A stretch of DNA of 64,000 nt from Mesorhizobium jarvisii (GTDB lineage Bacteria; Pseudomonadota; Alphaproteobacteria; Rhizobiales; Rhizobiaceae), in contig NZ_QZXA01000005.1 in the NCBI RefSeq assembly GCF_003601985.1, forward strand, positions 1 to 64,000. Direction: 5' to 3'. Positions 9,372 through 17,315 of the stretch are shown here, piece by piece. The notes beneath the pieces are model-generated. The model saw nothing but the letters and a program-made list of their open reading frames with translations. It did not search any database and had not been told where the DNA came from. The number at the start of each line of letters is the position of its first letter. The first letter of the stretch is position 1. The position numbers and the translations under genes were made by a program.

Positions 9372-9755
9372 TCAGGGCGTCAGGGTTGCCGCTGCCATGT
9401 CGTCGATCGCCGTATCCGCCTCTTTACGGACTTGTCCGGCCGTCTCCATCGCGAGCTTGGCGCCGATGCACGCGAACTCGCCCACCTCCTTCAGATAGTC
9501 GGATGCGGCATTCTGCCAAAAATTGGCGAACACGTCGAAGCTATCGGCGAATTCATCGCTATCCCTCAGCGTTTCGATCAGCTTCAGATCGTCCCAAAAT
9601 CGCCGGCGAAGAAAGGACGCAGCTTCAATCTGGCAGCGGAACAACGCTTTGATGGAATGCATCTGCAGCGCGGTGGTCGCCTCCAACAGCTTCTGCCCTG
9701 CCTTGACAGACAGGGACAATTCCGGCGCGCAGAATTCTTCCGCATTCCAAATCAT
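9372..9755 (-). CDS. Phasin family protein
   Basis: A 127-residue, helical, amphipathic protein. The pattern KAGQKLLEATTALQMHSIKA and later YLKEVGEFACIGAKLAMETA resembles phasin_2-type proteins, which coat polyhydroxyalkanoate granules or act as general amphipathic stress proteins. The start at 9755 is fixed by a GAGGAGG 5 bases upstream on the minus strand; the much longer open frame to 9998 reads over another small gene and an operator and is not credible. It lies 23 bases after the small membrane protein gene and probably shares its FixK-controlled promoter. Confidence 0.7.
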   Translation of the reverse strand: MIWNAEEFCAPELSLSVKAGQKLLEATTALQMHSIKALFRCQIEAASFLRRRFWDDLKLIETLRDSDEFADSFDVFANFWQNAASDYLKEVGEFACIGAKLAMETAGQVRKEADTAIDDMAAATLTP

Positions 9756-9778
9756 GATGGCCTCCTCGATCTCGGCAT

Positions 9779-9946
9779 TCACTGTCTCATCTTTGGATGG
9801 CGCGGCCTTGAGCGGCGGCCAAAGCCATGACTCACCGCACCGAGCTTGCGTCTCTTGGAAGACGCCATTTCGAAGTAGATGCCGACCCCGGCGATCCAAA
9901 CGAGGCAAAGCAGGATGCCCCAAAAGAGAATGCCTCCAGCGGACAT
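9779..9946 (-). CDS. Small single-span membrane protein
   Basis: A 55-residue frame starting MSAGGILFWGILLCLVWIAG: one strong membrane helix (residues 4-25), then a basic tail containing SSKRRKLG and RRSRPRHPK, so the C-terminus is probably cytosolic. The hydrophobic N-terminal segment followed by a positive tail is a pattern unlikely by chance. It is first in a two-gene unit with the phasin-like gene. A perfect FixK-type box is centred 62 bp upstream (10002-10015). No family recognised. Confidence 0.6.
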   Translation of the reverse strand: MSAGGILFWGILLCLVWIAGVGIYFEMASSKRRKLGAVSHGFGRRSRPRHPKMRQ

Positions 9947-10001
9947 GAACTGATCCTCGTGTGGCTCTAATCGAACATCGCAAGGTCAATTCCGGCATGC
10001 A

Positions 10002-10015
10002 TTGATCCCGATCAA
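10002..10015. promoter_or_regulatory. FixK/FNR-type box (perfect palindrome)
   Basis: TTGATCCCGATCAA, an exact site, centred 62 bp upstream of the small membrane protein gene at 9946 (minus strand). A second box 80 bp to the right faces the plus-strand flavoprotein gene. Confidence 0.72.
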
Positions 10016-10081
10016 TCGCCCGCTAGGCGCAAACCTGCGTCGACCTCCTGGATTCCCCTTCTCGTCCCCGCTTCCCGCCTT

Positions 10082-10095
10082 TGACATTGATCAAG
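10082..10095. promoter_or_regulatory. FixK/FNR-type box
   Basis: TTGACATTGATCAA, one base from the exact palindrome, centred 78 bp upstream of the flavin-reductase-like gene start at 10167. Confidence 0.68.
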
Positions 10096-10166
10096 GCGAC
10101 AAAGGGCATTGCCTGTCACGACATCGCCGGAACAATTGCCTTGTAAAAGGCAGAAACGAGGACGCG

Positions 10167-10700
10167 ATGAAGGAACTGCCGCTTGCCGAAGTCTATCGGC
10201 TGATCGAGCCTGGTCCCGTTGTCCTCCTGACAACCAGGTCAAAACAGGGCCGCGCGAACGTCATGACCATGTCCTGGCACATGATGACGAGGATCGCGCC
10301 GCCGACCATGGCCTGCGTCGTATCGAGCGACGACTTCTCCTTCTTCGCCTTGCGTCAAACCAAGGAATGCGTGATCGCCATCCCTGCCATTGGCCTCGCA
10401 GAAAAAGTCGTCAAGGTTGGAAACTGCTCCGGACGCGAGATTGACAAGTTCGCGACAGCCTGGCTGACGCCGCTTCCCGCCGAGCGCGTTTCGGCTCCCC
10501 TGATCGCCGAATGCTTCGCCAATCTCGAATGCCGGGTCGTCGATACACGCCTGGTGAACAGATATAACCTGTTTGTCCTCGAGGTCCTGAAAGCCTGGAT
10601 CGACCCGGTTCAACCGAAACCGAAGACGATCCATCACATCGGAAATGGCGCCTTCGTTGTGGACGGCGAAGTGGTCCATTTCGAATCCTGCATCCCCTGA
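10167..10700 (+). CDS. Flavin reductase-like FMN-binding protein
   Basis: A 177-residue protein of the flavin reductase-like/DIM6-NTAB family. The N-terminal VVLLTTRSKQGRANVMTMSW is the characteristic FMN-binding segment, followed by CVVSSDDFSFFALRQTKECV and KVVKVGNCSGREIDKF. These enzymes bind FMN and usually act as NAD(P)H:flavin reductases or as related stand-alone flavoproteins; the physiological partner here is not visible. The ATG at 10167 was chosen because it follows a GAGGA and begins the conserved core; the open frame extends to 10002. A FixK-type box lies 78 bp upstream. Confidence 0.8.
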   Translation: MKELPLAEVYRLIEPGPVVLLTTRSKQGRANVMTMSWHMMTRIAPPTMACVVSSDDFSFFALRQTKECVIAIPAIGLAEKVVKVGNCSGREIDKFATAWLTPLPAERVSAPLIAECFANLECRVVDTRLVNRYNLFVLEVLKAWIDPVQPKPKTIHHIGNGAFVVDGEVVHFESCIP

Positions 10701-10711
10701 GCCGCTACATT

Positions 10712-10725
10712 TTGATCGACATCAA
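10712..10725. promoter_or_regulatory. FixK/FNR-type box upstream of universal stress gene
   Basis: TTGATCGACATCAA, an exact TTGAT-N4-ATCAA site, centred 69 bp upstream of the universal stress protein start at 10788 and only 12 bases after the preceding stop codon. Confidence 0.73.
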
Positions 10726-10787
10726 GGTGAGAACGTTCCTGCAAAACTAGCTTCGGTGCACCGAAACTCTCGAACCGGAAGCGCCCG

Positions 10788-11612
10788 ATGAGCTATAAAT
10801 CCATTCTCTTGAACCTTGGCATTGATGGCTCAGTCGAACCGCTGACGCGGTTCGGCATCGAACTTGCCGAACGTTTCGATGCAAAGCTGATTGGCTTCTG
10901 CGCCGCCGACGCTCCAATGCCGGTGACGATGGCGCCGGAGGGCGCAGCGATTGCCGCAGAGATTTGGGAGCAGTCGAGGAACGAAATCCGGCAAAGGCTG
11001 AATGATCGGCACTCCAAGTTCGACGAGCTCGTCGTCGGAACGGTCAAGGCGGAATGGCGTGAAACGGTCGAGAACCCAGATCACGTCCTCGCCAGAGCCT
11101 CTCTTCTTGCCGACCTTGTGGTCACTGGCGCCTCCTTGGGCGCATCTACGGGTGACGGCTACCGTATGGCTGATCCGGGCAGTTTGGTGCTGCGCGCCGG
11201 TAGACCTGTGCTGGTCGCCGCCCGTGGCGCGGCGAGCTTGCCACTTGGCCAGGTCGTCGTCGCCTGGAAGGACACGCGCGAAGCAAGGCGCGCCGTGGCG
11301 GATGCGGTGCCACTGATGGCCATAGCCAATGAAGTCACTGTGGTGGCGGTTGATACCAATCCGGATGATTGGATTGGAGACGGCATCAAGGACGTCTCCA
11401 GCTTCCTCGCTGGGCACGGCATAAAAGCGCGAACCGAAATTCTAAAGTCGGAAGAGGAAGGAAATCGACTCATAGACTTCTTGGCTTCCGTCAAAGCAGA
11501 CCTAGTCGTGTCGGGCGCCTACGGGCATAGCCGACTAAGGGAATGGGTGTTTGGCGGAGTTACCCGTTCGCTGTTGGATGAGGTTTGGCTCAATCGGCTT
11601 ATGTCGAACTGA
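10788..11612 (+). CDS. Universal stress protein, two UspA domains
   Basis: A 274-residue cytosolic protein with two UspA-type domains. The N-terminal half (residues 1-145) is divergent; the C-terminal half (about 150-274) has VVAWKDTREARRAVADAVPL and the conserved SGAYGHSRLREWVFGGVTRSLL. The final residues read LNRLMSN instead of the more usual LPVLMSH, so the last strand is slightly altered. Such tandem proteins accumulate in low oxygen and stationary phase, and a FixK-type box 69 bp upstream supports that. A related protein encoded at 24730-25566 shares the C-terminal motif. Confidence 0.85.
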   Translation: MSYKSILLNLGIDGSVEPLTRFGIELAERFDAKLIGFCAADAPMPVTMAPEGAAIAAEIWEQSRNEIRQRLNDRHSKFDELVVGTVKAEWRETVENPDHVLARASLLADLVVTGASLGASTGDGYRMADPGSLVLRAGRPVLVAARGAASLPLGQVVVAWKDTREARRAVADAVPLMAIANEVTVVAVDTNPDDWIGDGIKDVSSFLAGHGIKARTEILKSEEEGNRLIDFLASVKADLVVSGAYGHSRLREWVFGGVTRSLLDEVWLNRLMSN

Positions 11613-11904
11613 CGCCGAAGCGTAGCAACTTCCAGCGACGATGGTCCTGTACTGCGAATTCCCTTGATCACTGGACAGTTTCTCGTCTTCTTTGGGTCGG
11701 ACTTCTCCCTCCTTTAGCGCAGGAGCTGTTGGCCATCGGGGTTCCGGCGCTACCGCGGCGCTCTTGACTGAAGATTTCGCGCTAGCACCACTGGCGACAA
11801 TCTCGGCCGCCGCCGGCAGTGCCCTTCCCAACCAATCTTAGGCAGCGCGAGGCATCCATACCGCCCGTGGCGGTCGTCGGTAGCAGCCTGGCTGTGCGGA
11901 TTGC

Positions 11905-12309
11905 TCAAGCCGCCGCCAACGTATTTTCGATGGCTTCGACTGAGTGCTTCACGAGATCCTTGCCGAGTTCACCCGCCAGTTTCGCTTTCAGCGAAGGCTC
12001 GACGTGCTTGCGCAGTTCGCCCAGCGTGCGCGGATCGGCAACCACCACCACATGCTCGAACGCTCCCGCGAGCGCCTCGCGATTGAGATACTCGGCCACG
12101 GCAGCGGCAAAATCATCTTCCCGCAGACGAGAGTCGTCGGGATTGGCGGTGGAACTGCGGTGGCGACCGCCCGAGCCGGTGTTGGCCGCTTGAAGCGTCG
12201 GCTCGCCCAACTCAACCAGATCGATCTGGGGTTCGTGGCCCTTGTTGCGAAACAGGCGCAACTTCTCGCCGTCGGTTACCGCGACCAGCGTGCCAGTGGT
12301 CATAATCAT
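11905..12309 (-). CDS. Host attachment family protein
   Basis: A 134-residue protein of the rhizobial host attachment (AtsE-like) family. The N-terminus has LVAVTDGEKLRLFRNKGHEP, and the C-terminus has the typical HVVVVADPRTLGELRKHVEP followed by GELGKDLVKHSVEAIENTL. Despite the family name, its fold is related to release-factor/ribosome-associated domains and a direct attachment role is unproven. AAAGGAG is 7 bases before the ATG at 12309. A relic of a second copy's C-terminus lies at 42677-42871. About 290 bases between this gene and the preceding universal stress gene hold nothing recognisable. Confidence 0.78.
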   Translation of the reverse strand: MIMTTGTLVAVTDGEKLRLFRNKGHEPQIDLVELGEPTLQAANTGSGGRHRSSTANPDDSRLREDDFAAAVAEYLNREALAGAFEHVVVVADPRTLGELRKHVEPSLKAKLAGELGKDLVKHSVEAIENTLAAA

Positions 12310-12455
12310 GTTGTTTCTCCTTTGACATAGATCGAAGGCGTTGCCTCGCCATCATTGGCCGCGGTCTTCACCGCCAGATGCACTTCGCGGTGGCGCGTGC
12401 CTCGGACTATCGACCCGGCGGCCGCTTGAGCCGCCGCGCCGACCATGTCGAACCA

Positions 12456-13103
12456 TCAGACAATCGCAATCCGGTCTTCCACCATCCGGACGCCCGGCGT
12501 CGACCAGGCGGCACGTTCCGCTGCCTGGCGCTCGGACCAGGCTTTGACCTTGCCTTCAAGCGTCACCCTGCCATCCCGCACATTGACGCGGATCGCCTGG
12601 GCTTCGACTTCCGCATCACGTTTCAGCGCATCCTCGATGCGCTTCTTGACGTCGGGTACCGAGGCACGTGGGGTGATTTCGATCTGATTGGCCACGCCAA
12701 CGACACCGGCCAGCCCGCGCACAGCCTCGGCCGCCGCGTTCTTCTGGTATTGCCATTCAACTTTCCCGGTCAGCGTGATCCAGCCGTCCTGGACCTTGAC
12801 CTGCACCTTGTCCCTCGGGATGGACACATTCCAGGTGACCGCATCGACCGCACGCCTGGCGATCTCGTCGTCCGCAGTCCCCTTCTGTCCAATCAGCCGG
12901 ACTTCGATTTCCTCGGCGATACCCTTCACGCCCTTGACTCGCTTGACCACATTTTCGGCGGTGGTCTTTTCCCAGTAGGAAGAAACATGTCCGGTGAGGG
13001 TGACGATGCCATCTTCCACGGCGACGCCAATGTGGGCGGCGTCGATACTCGGCTCGAACTCCAACTCATCGAGAATGTTCTGACGCAATGTTAAATCCGT
13101 CAT
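12456..13103 (-). CDS. Triple BON-domain protein
   Basis: A 215-residue protein with three BON repeats, each marked by a core: VEDGIVTLTGHV (near residue 35), VQDGWITLTGKV (near 105) and VRDGRVTLEGKV (near 180). BON domains bind phospholipid or osmotic-stress partners; three-repeat versions without a signal peptide, as here, are common in rhizobial stress clusters and are probably cytosolic. The ATG at 13103 follows AAAAGGAG. The open frame extends upstream to 13187 but that part covers the operator. A FixK-type box is centred 77 bp upstream. Confidence 0.83.
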   Translation of the reverse strand: MTDLTLRQNILDELEFEPSIDAAHIGVAVEDGIVTLTGHVSSYWEKTTAENVVKRVKGVKGIAEEIEVRLIGQKGTADDEIARRAVDAVTWNVSIPRDKVQVKVQDGWITLTGKVEWQYQKNAAAEAVRGLAGVVGVANQIEITPRASVPDVKKRIEDALKRDAEVEAQAIRVNVRDGRVTLEGKVKAWSERQAAERAAWSTPGVRMVEDRIAIV

Positions 13104-13173
13104 GATCCGTCTCCTTTTGTATGGGGGCTTTTCACCCCCACCCAAAACACAGCATCCTCGACAGAGCGACGCA

Positions 13174-13187
13174 TTGATCTGGCTCAA
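13174..13187. promoter_or_regulatory. FixK/FNR-type box upstream of BON gene
   Basis: TTGATCTGGCTCAA has one exact half-site and one half-site with a single change. Its centre is 77 bp upstream of the BON protein start on the minus strand. Confidence 0.55.
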
Positions 13188-13265
13188 CAGTCGCCGACTT
13201 TCGCTCGCCCTGCTGTCTGCGACGGTGCCATCGGTTGGAGGCGCGCTGCGCGCAGCCGACTTTCG

Positions 13266-13439
13266 TCAAGCGGGAACGGCCTTGCATTCAGCCACCGGCT
13301 TGCGAACGGGCTCAGAAAGATCAAGCATCCTCCGTCCCTCGCCCTTGCCGGCCTTGAGGTTCGCGAAGATCGTGTTGATGTCCTGAAGACGCGCCTTGGT
13401 GATTTCGGCCTTTACCTTGCCTTCACCGGCAATTGTCAC
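13266..13439 (-). pseudogene. C-terminal remnant of a zinc alcohol dehydrogenase
   Basis: A 57-codon frame reading VTIAGEGKVKAEITKARLQD then INTIFANLKAGKGEGRRMLD. This matches the last strand-helix of AdhP/AdhA-type medium-chain alcohol dehydrogenases (the GEGKVKA...INTIFxxLKAGKxxGRxVLD pattern). All catalytic and NAD-binding parts are missing. The frame begins with a GTG overlapping the stop of the NRAMP-like gene (GTGA), so it might still be translated as a coupled peptide. It looks like the 3' end of a gene whose front was replaced by the transporter gene. Assignment rests on recognised sequence pattern only. Confidence 0.6.
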
Positions 13440-14710
13440 AGCACGAAGAAGCCGATTGAGGCCAGGGCCATGACCGCCGTGGCGAGCGCTCCGCCGAAGA
13501 CCATCCAGCGCGGCAATGTAAGGTGACCCATGATCCGGGGGTTCGTGGCAATCATCATCATGATTGCCATCAGTGGCGCGGCCAGAACCCCATTAACGAC
13601 AGCGCTCCAGTAAAGTGCCCTTATGGGGTCCATGCCGACAAAAGTCAGGATCACTCCACCCAGCGTTGCGACCGCAATCGTGCCGTAGAAGGCCTTGGCA
13701 TCTCGGGGACGTCGATGGAGGCCTTCGGGCCAACGAAACATCTCCGCGACTGCATAGGCGACGGAGCCCGCAAGCACGGGGATGGCAAGCATGCCCGTGC
13801 CGATAATGCCGGCGGCGAAAATGGCGAACGCAAACTCCCCGGCGATGGGCCTGAGCGCTTCGGCCGCCTGCGATGAGGTTTGGATCTGCGTGATCCCGTT
13901 GGCATGGAGCGTTGCCGCCGTGGCTATAATGATGACAATGGCCACCAGGTTGGAGAAGCCCATTCCGAAAAGTGTGTCGCCCCGGATGCGCGACAGCTCC
14001 GGCCCGGCAGCGTGAGAGTTGGCGCCCAGTCGTTGACGATGTTGCCGGTGCTGCTCCTCGACCTCCTCCCCGGCTTGCCAAAAGAAGAGGTAAGGACTGA
14101 TTGTCGTGCCAAGAACGGCAACCAGCGCCATGGCGTGATCGCCGTCGAAGGCGATCTGCGGAACCAGCGTGCCATAGAGCGCCGTGCCCCACGGCACGTG
14201 AACCGACAGCACCACCGCGACATAGGCAAGCAAGGACAGGGTCAGCCATTTAAGCACCGTGACGTAGCGTCGGTAGCTCACGAAGACTTCTAGGAAGATG
14301 CACGCCAGCGCGAACAACACCGCATACAAATATTGCGGGCCACCTATGATCAATTCAAGCGCCGCTCCCATCGCGCCGAGGTCGGCGCCAATGTTGATAA
14401 CGTTGGCGACAAGCAGCAGAAGGACGGCGAAACGCAGCAGCCAGGGAGAGTAGTGCCGACGCAGATTGCGCGCGATACCTTGGCCGGTTACCGCGCCGAT
14501 CCCGGCACTGATCCCTTGAGTTACAGCCATCAGCGGATAGCTGAAGAGCATGGTCCATGCGAGCGAGTAGCCGAATTGCGCGCCCACCTGACTATAGGTG
14601 GCGATACCACTTGGATCGTCATCAGCCGCGCCGGTGATTAGGCCTGGGCCTAAGCTTCCGAGAAAGCTGTAGGGTCGGCGCGTGGTAGCCGATGCGTCCG
14701 GCGGTTCCAT
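13436..14710 (-). CDS. NRAMP-family metal transporter, non-canonical motif
   Basis: A 424-residue, about 11-helix inner-membrane transporter. It is NRAMP-like through LGPGLITGAADDDPSGIATY at helix 1, but the canonical DPGN metal motif reads DPSG, and the helix 6 Met-Pro-His motif is replaced by GTTISPYLFFWQ. The altered motif suggests a different cation preference (magnesium-type and other NRAMP-related branches lack the methionine), which is inference. The ATG at 14710 follows GAGGGG; the longer frame to 14800 is weak. A near-consensus FixK-type box lies 132 bp upstream in the divergent region shared with the helix-hairpin-helix gene. Confidence 0.8.
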   Translation of the reverse strand: MEPPDASATTRRPYSFLGSLGPGLITGAADDDPSGIATYSQVGAQFGYSLAWTMLFSYPLMAVTQGISAGIGAVTGQGIARNLRRHYSPWLLRFAVLLLLVANVINIGADLGAMGAALELIIGGPQYLYAVLFALACIFLEVFVSYRRYVTVLKWLTLSLLAYVAVVLSVHVPWGTALYGTLVPQIAFDGDHAMALVAVLGTTISPYLFFWQAGEEVEEQHRQHRQRLGANSHAAGPELSRIRGDTLFGMGFSNLVAIVIIIATAATLHANGITQIQTSSQAAEALRPIAGEFAFAIFAAGIIGTGMLAIPVLAGSVAYAVAEMFRWPEGLHRRPRDAKAFYGTIAVATLGGVILTFVGMDPIRALYWSAVVNGVLAAPLMAIMMMIATNPRIMGHLTLPRWMVFGGALATAVMALASIGFFVL

Positions 14711-14835
14711 CGAATGGTTCCCCTCACTCTTCTCGTCACGCGAACCGAGCTCACCGTTGCCGCGCCGAGTTGTTCCAAGCCTTCGAGCGCGAAGACGCAC
14801 GTATTTTCTTCTATCCGGTTTCGAAGTCCGATGGA

Positions 14836-14849
14836 TTGATGCGGGTCAA
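14836..14849. promoter_or_regulatory. FixK/FNR-type box in divergent region
   Basis: TTGATGCGGGTCAA matches TTGAT-N4-RTCAA. It is centred 76 bp upstream of the plus-strand gene at 14919, the usual distance here, and 132 bp upstream of the NRAMP-like gene, so the first is the likelier target. Confidence 0.6.
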
Positions 14850-14918
14850 GGATACGAGGCGTCGAATGGCATAGGAGGGCCAAATCGACACTCTTGAACT
14901 CCTGCGCCGAGGAAAGTC

Positions 14919-15830
14919 ATGCCGGAGCCTCTGCAGACCACTACGCCAGACGCTGGCATGAAGCCAATGACGGCGATGGCGACGACACCACTTCCCGAGA
15001 ACATCGGGGTTGCAGGCAAGTTCCGGGATTTTGCCGATCTCCTCGATAGCCAGGGCGCTGACGGTTTCCGCGCACGGGCCTGCAGGAGGGCGGCAGATGT
15101 TGTGTCGAGGCTGGAACGGCCCGTCAGCGAAATCCTGGCAAGGGAGGGACGCGATGGCCTCGTCGCCCTACCGGCACTCGGAACAGGCCTGGCCGGGGCG
15201 ATTTCCGAGATCGTTGCGACCGGGCGCTGGTCCCAACTGGAGCGGCTGCGCGGCGAGATGGAGCCGGAGGCGCTGTTTCGCTCAATCCCCGGAATCGGAC
15301 CACGATACGCGCACCGCCTCGCCGAGGACGGTCAGCTCGAGACCCTCGAAGACCTGGAGAACGCGCTTAATAGCGGCGCACTTCATATCAAGGGTATCGG
15401 TCACAGGCGCAAGGAGATGCTGGCGGCAGCCCTCGCGGAGCGGCTGGGAAGAGTTCGCACAACAAGGGCCTATCAGTCCCACCCCCTGCCGCCAGTGTCG
15501 ATGCTGCTCGAAGTCGATCACATGTATCGCGAAAAGGCAGCGGCTGGCGCGCTTCGCAAGATTGCACCGAAACGCTTCAACCCGAAAGGCGAGGCCTGGT
15601 TGCCGGTGCTGCATGCGCGCCATGACAACTGGCATTTCACCGCGTTCTTCTCGAACACCAGGCTGGCGCACGAACTGGCGAAGACGCGCGACTGGGTCGT
15701 GATCTATTTCCAGGCCGAAGGCCAGCCGGAAGGGCGCTGCACGGTCGTCACCGAGACACGTGGTCCGATGCTCGGCAAACGCGTCGTGAGAGGACGCGAA
15801 AGTGAACAGCAGCTGAAGGAACCGGTATGA
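14919..15830 (+). CDS. Helix-hairpin-helix protein, PolX N-terminal-like
   Basis: A 303-residue protein resembling the N-terminal part of family X DNA polymerase/PolX: a helical 8-kDa-like region (FADLLDSQGADGFRARACRR, residues 40-65), then two helix-hairpin-helix motifs around [17 protein letters not shown] and IKGIGHRRKEML (residues about 125-165). The nucleotidyltransferase and PHP domains are absent; instead residues 190-300 contain an unrecognised module with LLEVDHMYREKAA and WHFTAFFSNTRLAHELAKTR. It may bind DNA ends or gaps. GAGGAAAGTC precedes the ATG. The stop overlaps the start of the DUF3775 gene (ATGA), indicating coupling. Confidence 0.75.
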   Translation: MPEPLQTTTPDAGMKPMTAMATTPLPENIGVAGKFRDFADLLDSQGADGFRARACRRAADVVSRLERPVSEILAREGRDGLVALPALGTGLAGAISEIVATGRWSQLERLRGEMEPEALFRSIPGIGPRYAHRLAEDGQLETLEDLENALNSGALHIKGIGHRRKEMLAAALAERLGRVRTTRAYQSHPLPPVSMLLEVDHMYREKAAAGALRKIAPKRFNPKGEAWLPVLHARHDNWHFTAFFSNTRLAHELAKTRDWVVIYFQAEGQPEGRCTVVTETRGPMLGKRVVRGRESEQQLKEPV

Positions 15831-16273
15831 TGAAAAGAGCCGTGAAGAGCGTTGGCAATGGTGAAACAGAACTCGAAGTTCCCCTCGACACCGTATGCTT
15901 CATCATCATGAAGGCGCGCGAATTCGACGCCAAGGATCCGGTCACCGAACCCAACCCTGCCTCCAATCCTTCCGACGACCGGTCCGCAGCGATCCTGGAG
16001 GATCATGCCGACGACCCGGTTCTTGAAGAACTGCAGTCGCTGATTTCCGAGCTTTCGTTCGACGCACAGATCGACCTGGTCGCCCTGATGTGGCTGGGCC
16101 GCGACGACCATTCGGCCGATGAATGGCGAAGTGTTCGCCAGCAGGCAGTCCACGCTCATAATGCGCATGTAGCCGACTATCTCTGTGGGACGCCGTTGCT
16201 CGCGGACCATCTTGCAGATGGACTGTCCGCACTCGGCTACTCCTGCGCCGAACTTGAGCGCCAGCACCTTTGA
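15827..16273 (+). CDS. DUF3775 family protein
   Basis: A 148-residue acidic protein with the DUF3775 core: LDTVCFIIMKAREFDAKD, then DPVLEELQSLISELSFDAQI and LVALMWLGR followed by a C-terminal YLCGTPLLADHLADGLSALG. The family is uncharacterised and frequent in rhizobia. It overlaps the helix-hairpin-helix gene by 4 bases with an AAGGA inside that gene, so the two proteins are probably made in linked amounts and may act together. FixK control through the box at 14836 is likely. Confidence 0.78.
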   Translation: MMKRAVKSVGNGETELEVPLDTVCFIIMKAREFDAKDPVTEPNPASNPSDDRSAAILEDHADDPVLEELQSLISELSFDAQIDLVALMWLGRDDHSADEWRSVRQQAVHAHNAHVADYLCGTPLLADHLADGLSALGYSCAELERQHL

Positions 16274-16631
16274 TCATCGGGCTGCCGCGCGGTGCCGAGG
16301 GCGGTTTCAAATCGCCTCGGGATCTTTTGGTCGTCGCGCCTCTAAATTCGAGCTCCGGCGCACGGTTTTTTCTCTCGCCATTGATCCCAATCAATGAGCC
16401 TCTCTTGTGCAGCGGCTTTGATGCAGTCCTCGTCAGGCTGAGCCGGACTTGGTGACGCGGGCGCGATAAATCGCGGCAAGACCGCGGGTTCGCGCAGCAA
16501 TGGACCAGTTCGGCGACGACACCCGGCGAGCGGGTTCGTTGACCTCCAGCTCTAGCGCCTCATGGGAGACCTAAAGGTGGAAGAGTGGAGGCGGCGATAC
16601 CTGCCGATCAACTCACCAAAGGAGAAGAACC
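16274..16631. other. Intergenic region upstream of hsp20
   Basis: About 360 bases without a credible gene. It contains one exact FixK-type box at 16381-16394; the promoter of the small heat-shock gene is expected in the right half, but no clear -35/-10 pair was assigned. Confidence 0.5.
16381..16394. promoter_or_regulatory. FixK/FNR-type box far upstream of hsp20
   Basis: TTGATCCCAATCAA, an exact site. It is 244 bp upstream of the Hsp20 start, much further than the other boxes, so either a long leader or an unannotated short transcript lies between. Confidence 0.62.
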
Positions 16632-17171
16632 ATGGCTGAAGCTGCCACCAAACTCCCCGTCAAGACAGAGAAGAGCACTGCCCCTGCCCGGTCCGACAAC
16701 TGGACGGCACCGTTCGAAAGCCTGCGCCGCGAAATCGACCGACTGTTCGACGACTTCCACGCTTTCGATTTCCGGCTGCCCTCGACCCGCTCCCTTTTCG
16801 GTCGTGAACTGCCATCGCTGCGTAGCGCGGACTGGCCGGTGGCGCCGGCGATGGACCTCGTCGAAAAGGACAAGGAGTATGAGATCACGGCCGAACTGCC
16901 CGGCATCGACGAGAAGAATGTCGAGATCAAACTCTCCAACCACACGCTGACGATCAAGGGCGAGAAGAAGGAAGAAAAGGAAGAGAAGGACAAGGACTAT
17001 TATCTGTCCGAGCGCCGCTACGGCTCCTTCCAGCGTTCCTTCCAGGTGCCTGAAGGCGTCGACACCGGCAAGATCGATGCAAGTTTCAGCAAGGGTGTGC
17101 TGACGGTTAAGCTGCCCAAGACCGCCGAAGCCCAGAAGGCCGAGAAGAAGATCACGGTCAAGGCCGCGTAA
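16632..17171 (+). CDS. Small heat-shock protein Hsp20 (alpha-crystallin family)
   Basis: A 179-residue holdase chaperone. The N-terminal arm has PFESLRREIDRLFDDFHAFD; the alpha-crystallin domain runs from about residue 68 with AMDLVEKDKEYEITAELPGI, a charged KGEKKEEKEEKDKDYYLSER loop and the hallmark FSKGVLTVKLPK near the end. It ends KKITVKAA, so the usual C-terminal IxI-type anchor is reduced to ITV. GGAGAAG precedes the ATG. This class A-like form is distinct from the IbpA type of rhizobial ROSE-controlled operons, and no ROSE thermometer is evident upstream. Confidence 0.9.
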   Translation: MAEAATKLPVKTEKSTAPARSDNWTAPFESLRREIDRLFDDFHAFDFRLPSTRSLFGRELPSLRSADWPVAPAMDLVEKDKEYEITAELPGIDEKNVEIKLSNHTLTIKGEKKEEKEEKDKDYYLSERRYGSFQRSFQVPEGVDTGKIDASFSKGVLTVKLPKTAEAQKAEKKITVKAA

Positions 17172-17315
17172 CAGGCGTGGTGACCGCTTCGTCTCAGCGG
17201 GTCTGTCCAGCGCGCTGAGACCTTCTCTAAAGGACGATATGCCAAGCTGCGTTTGGTTGGTACCTGGTCCGGGTACCGAGACTATTTCGACCCGGGGCCG
17301 GTTTGCCGCATCATA

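Noticed and set aside
12322..12335. TTGACATAGATCGA near the host attachment gene as a further FixK box
   Set aside because: The right half-site has a mismatch at its fourth position and the element is only about 19 bp from the start codon, overlapping the ribosome-binding site, where an activator site is not expected.
17259..17281. Inverted repeat GGTACC...GGTACC after hsp20 as terminator
   Set aside because: The stem is only six to seven bases and no T-run follows, so I cannot support it.
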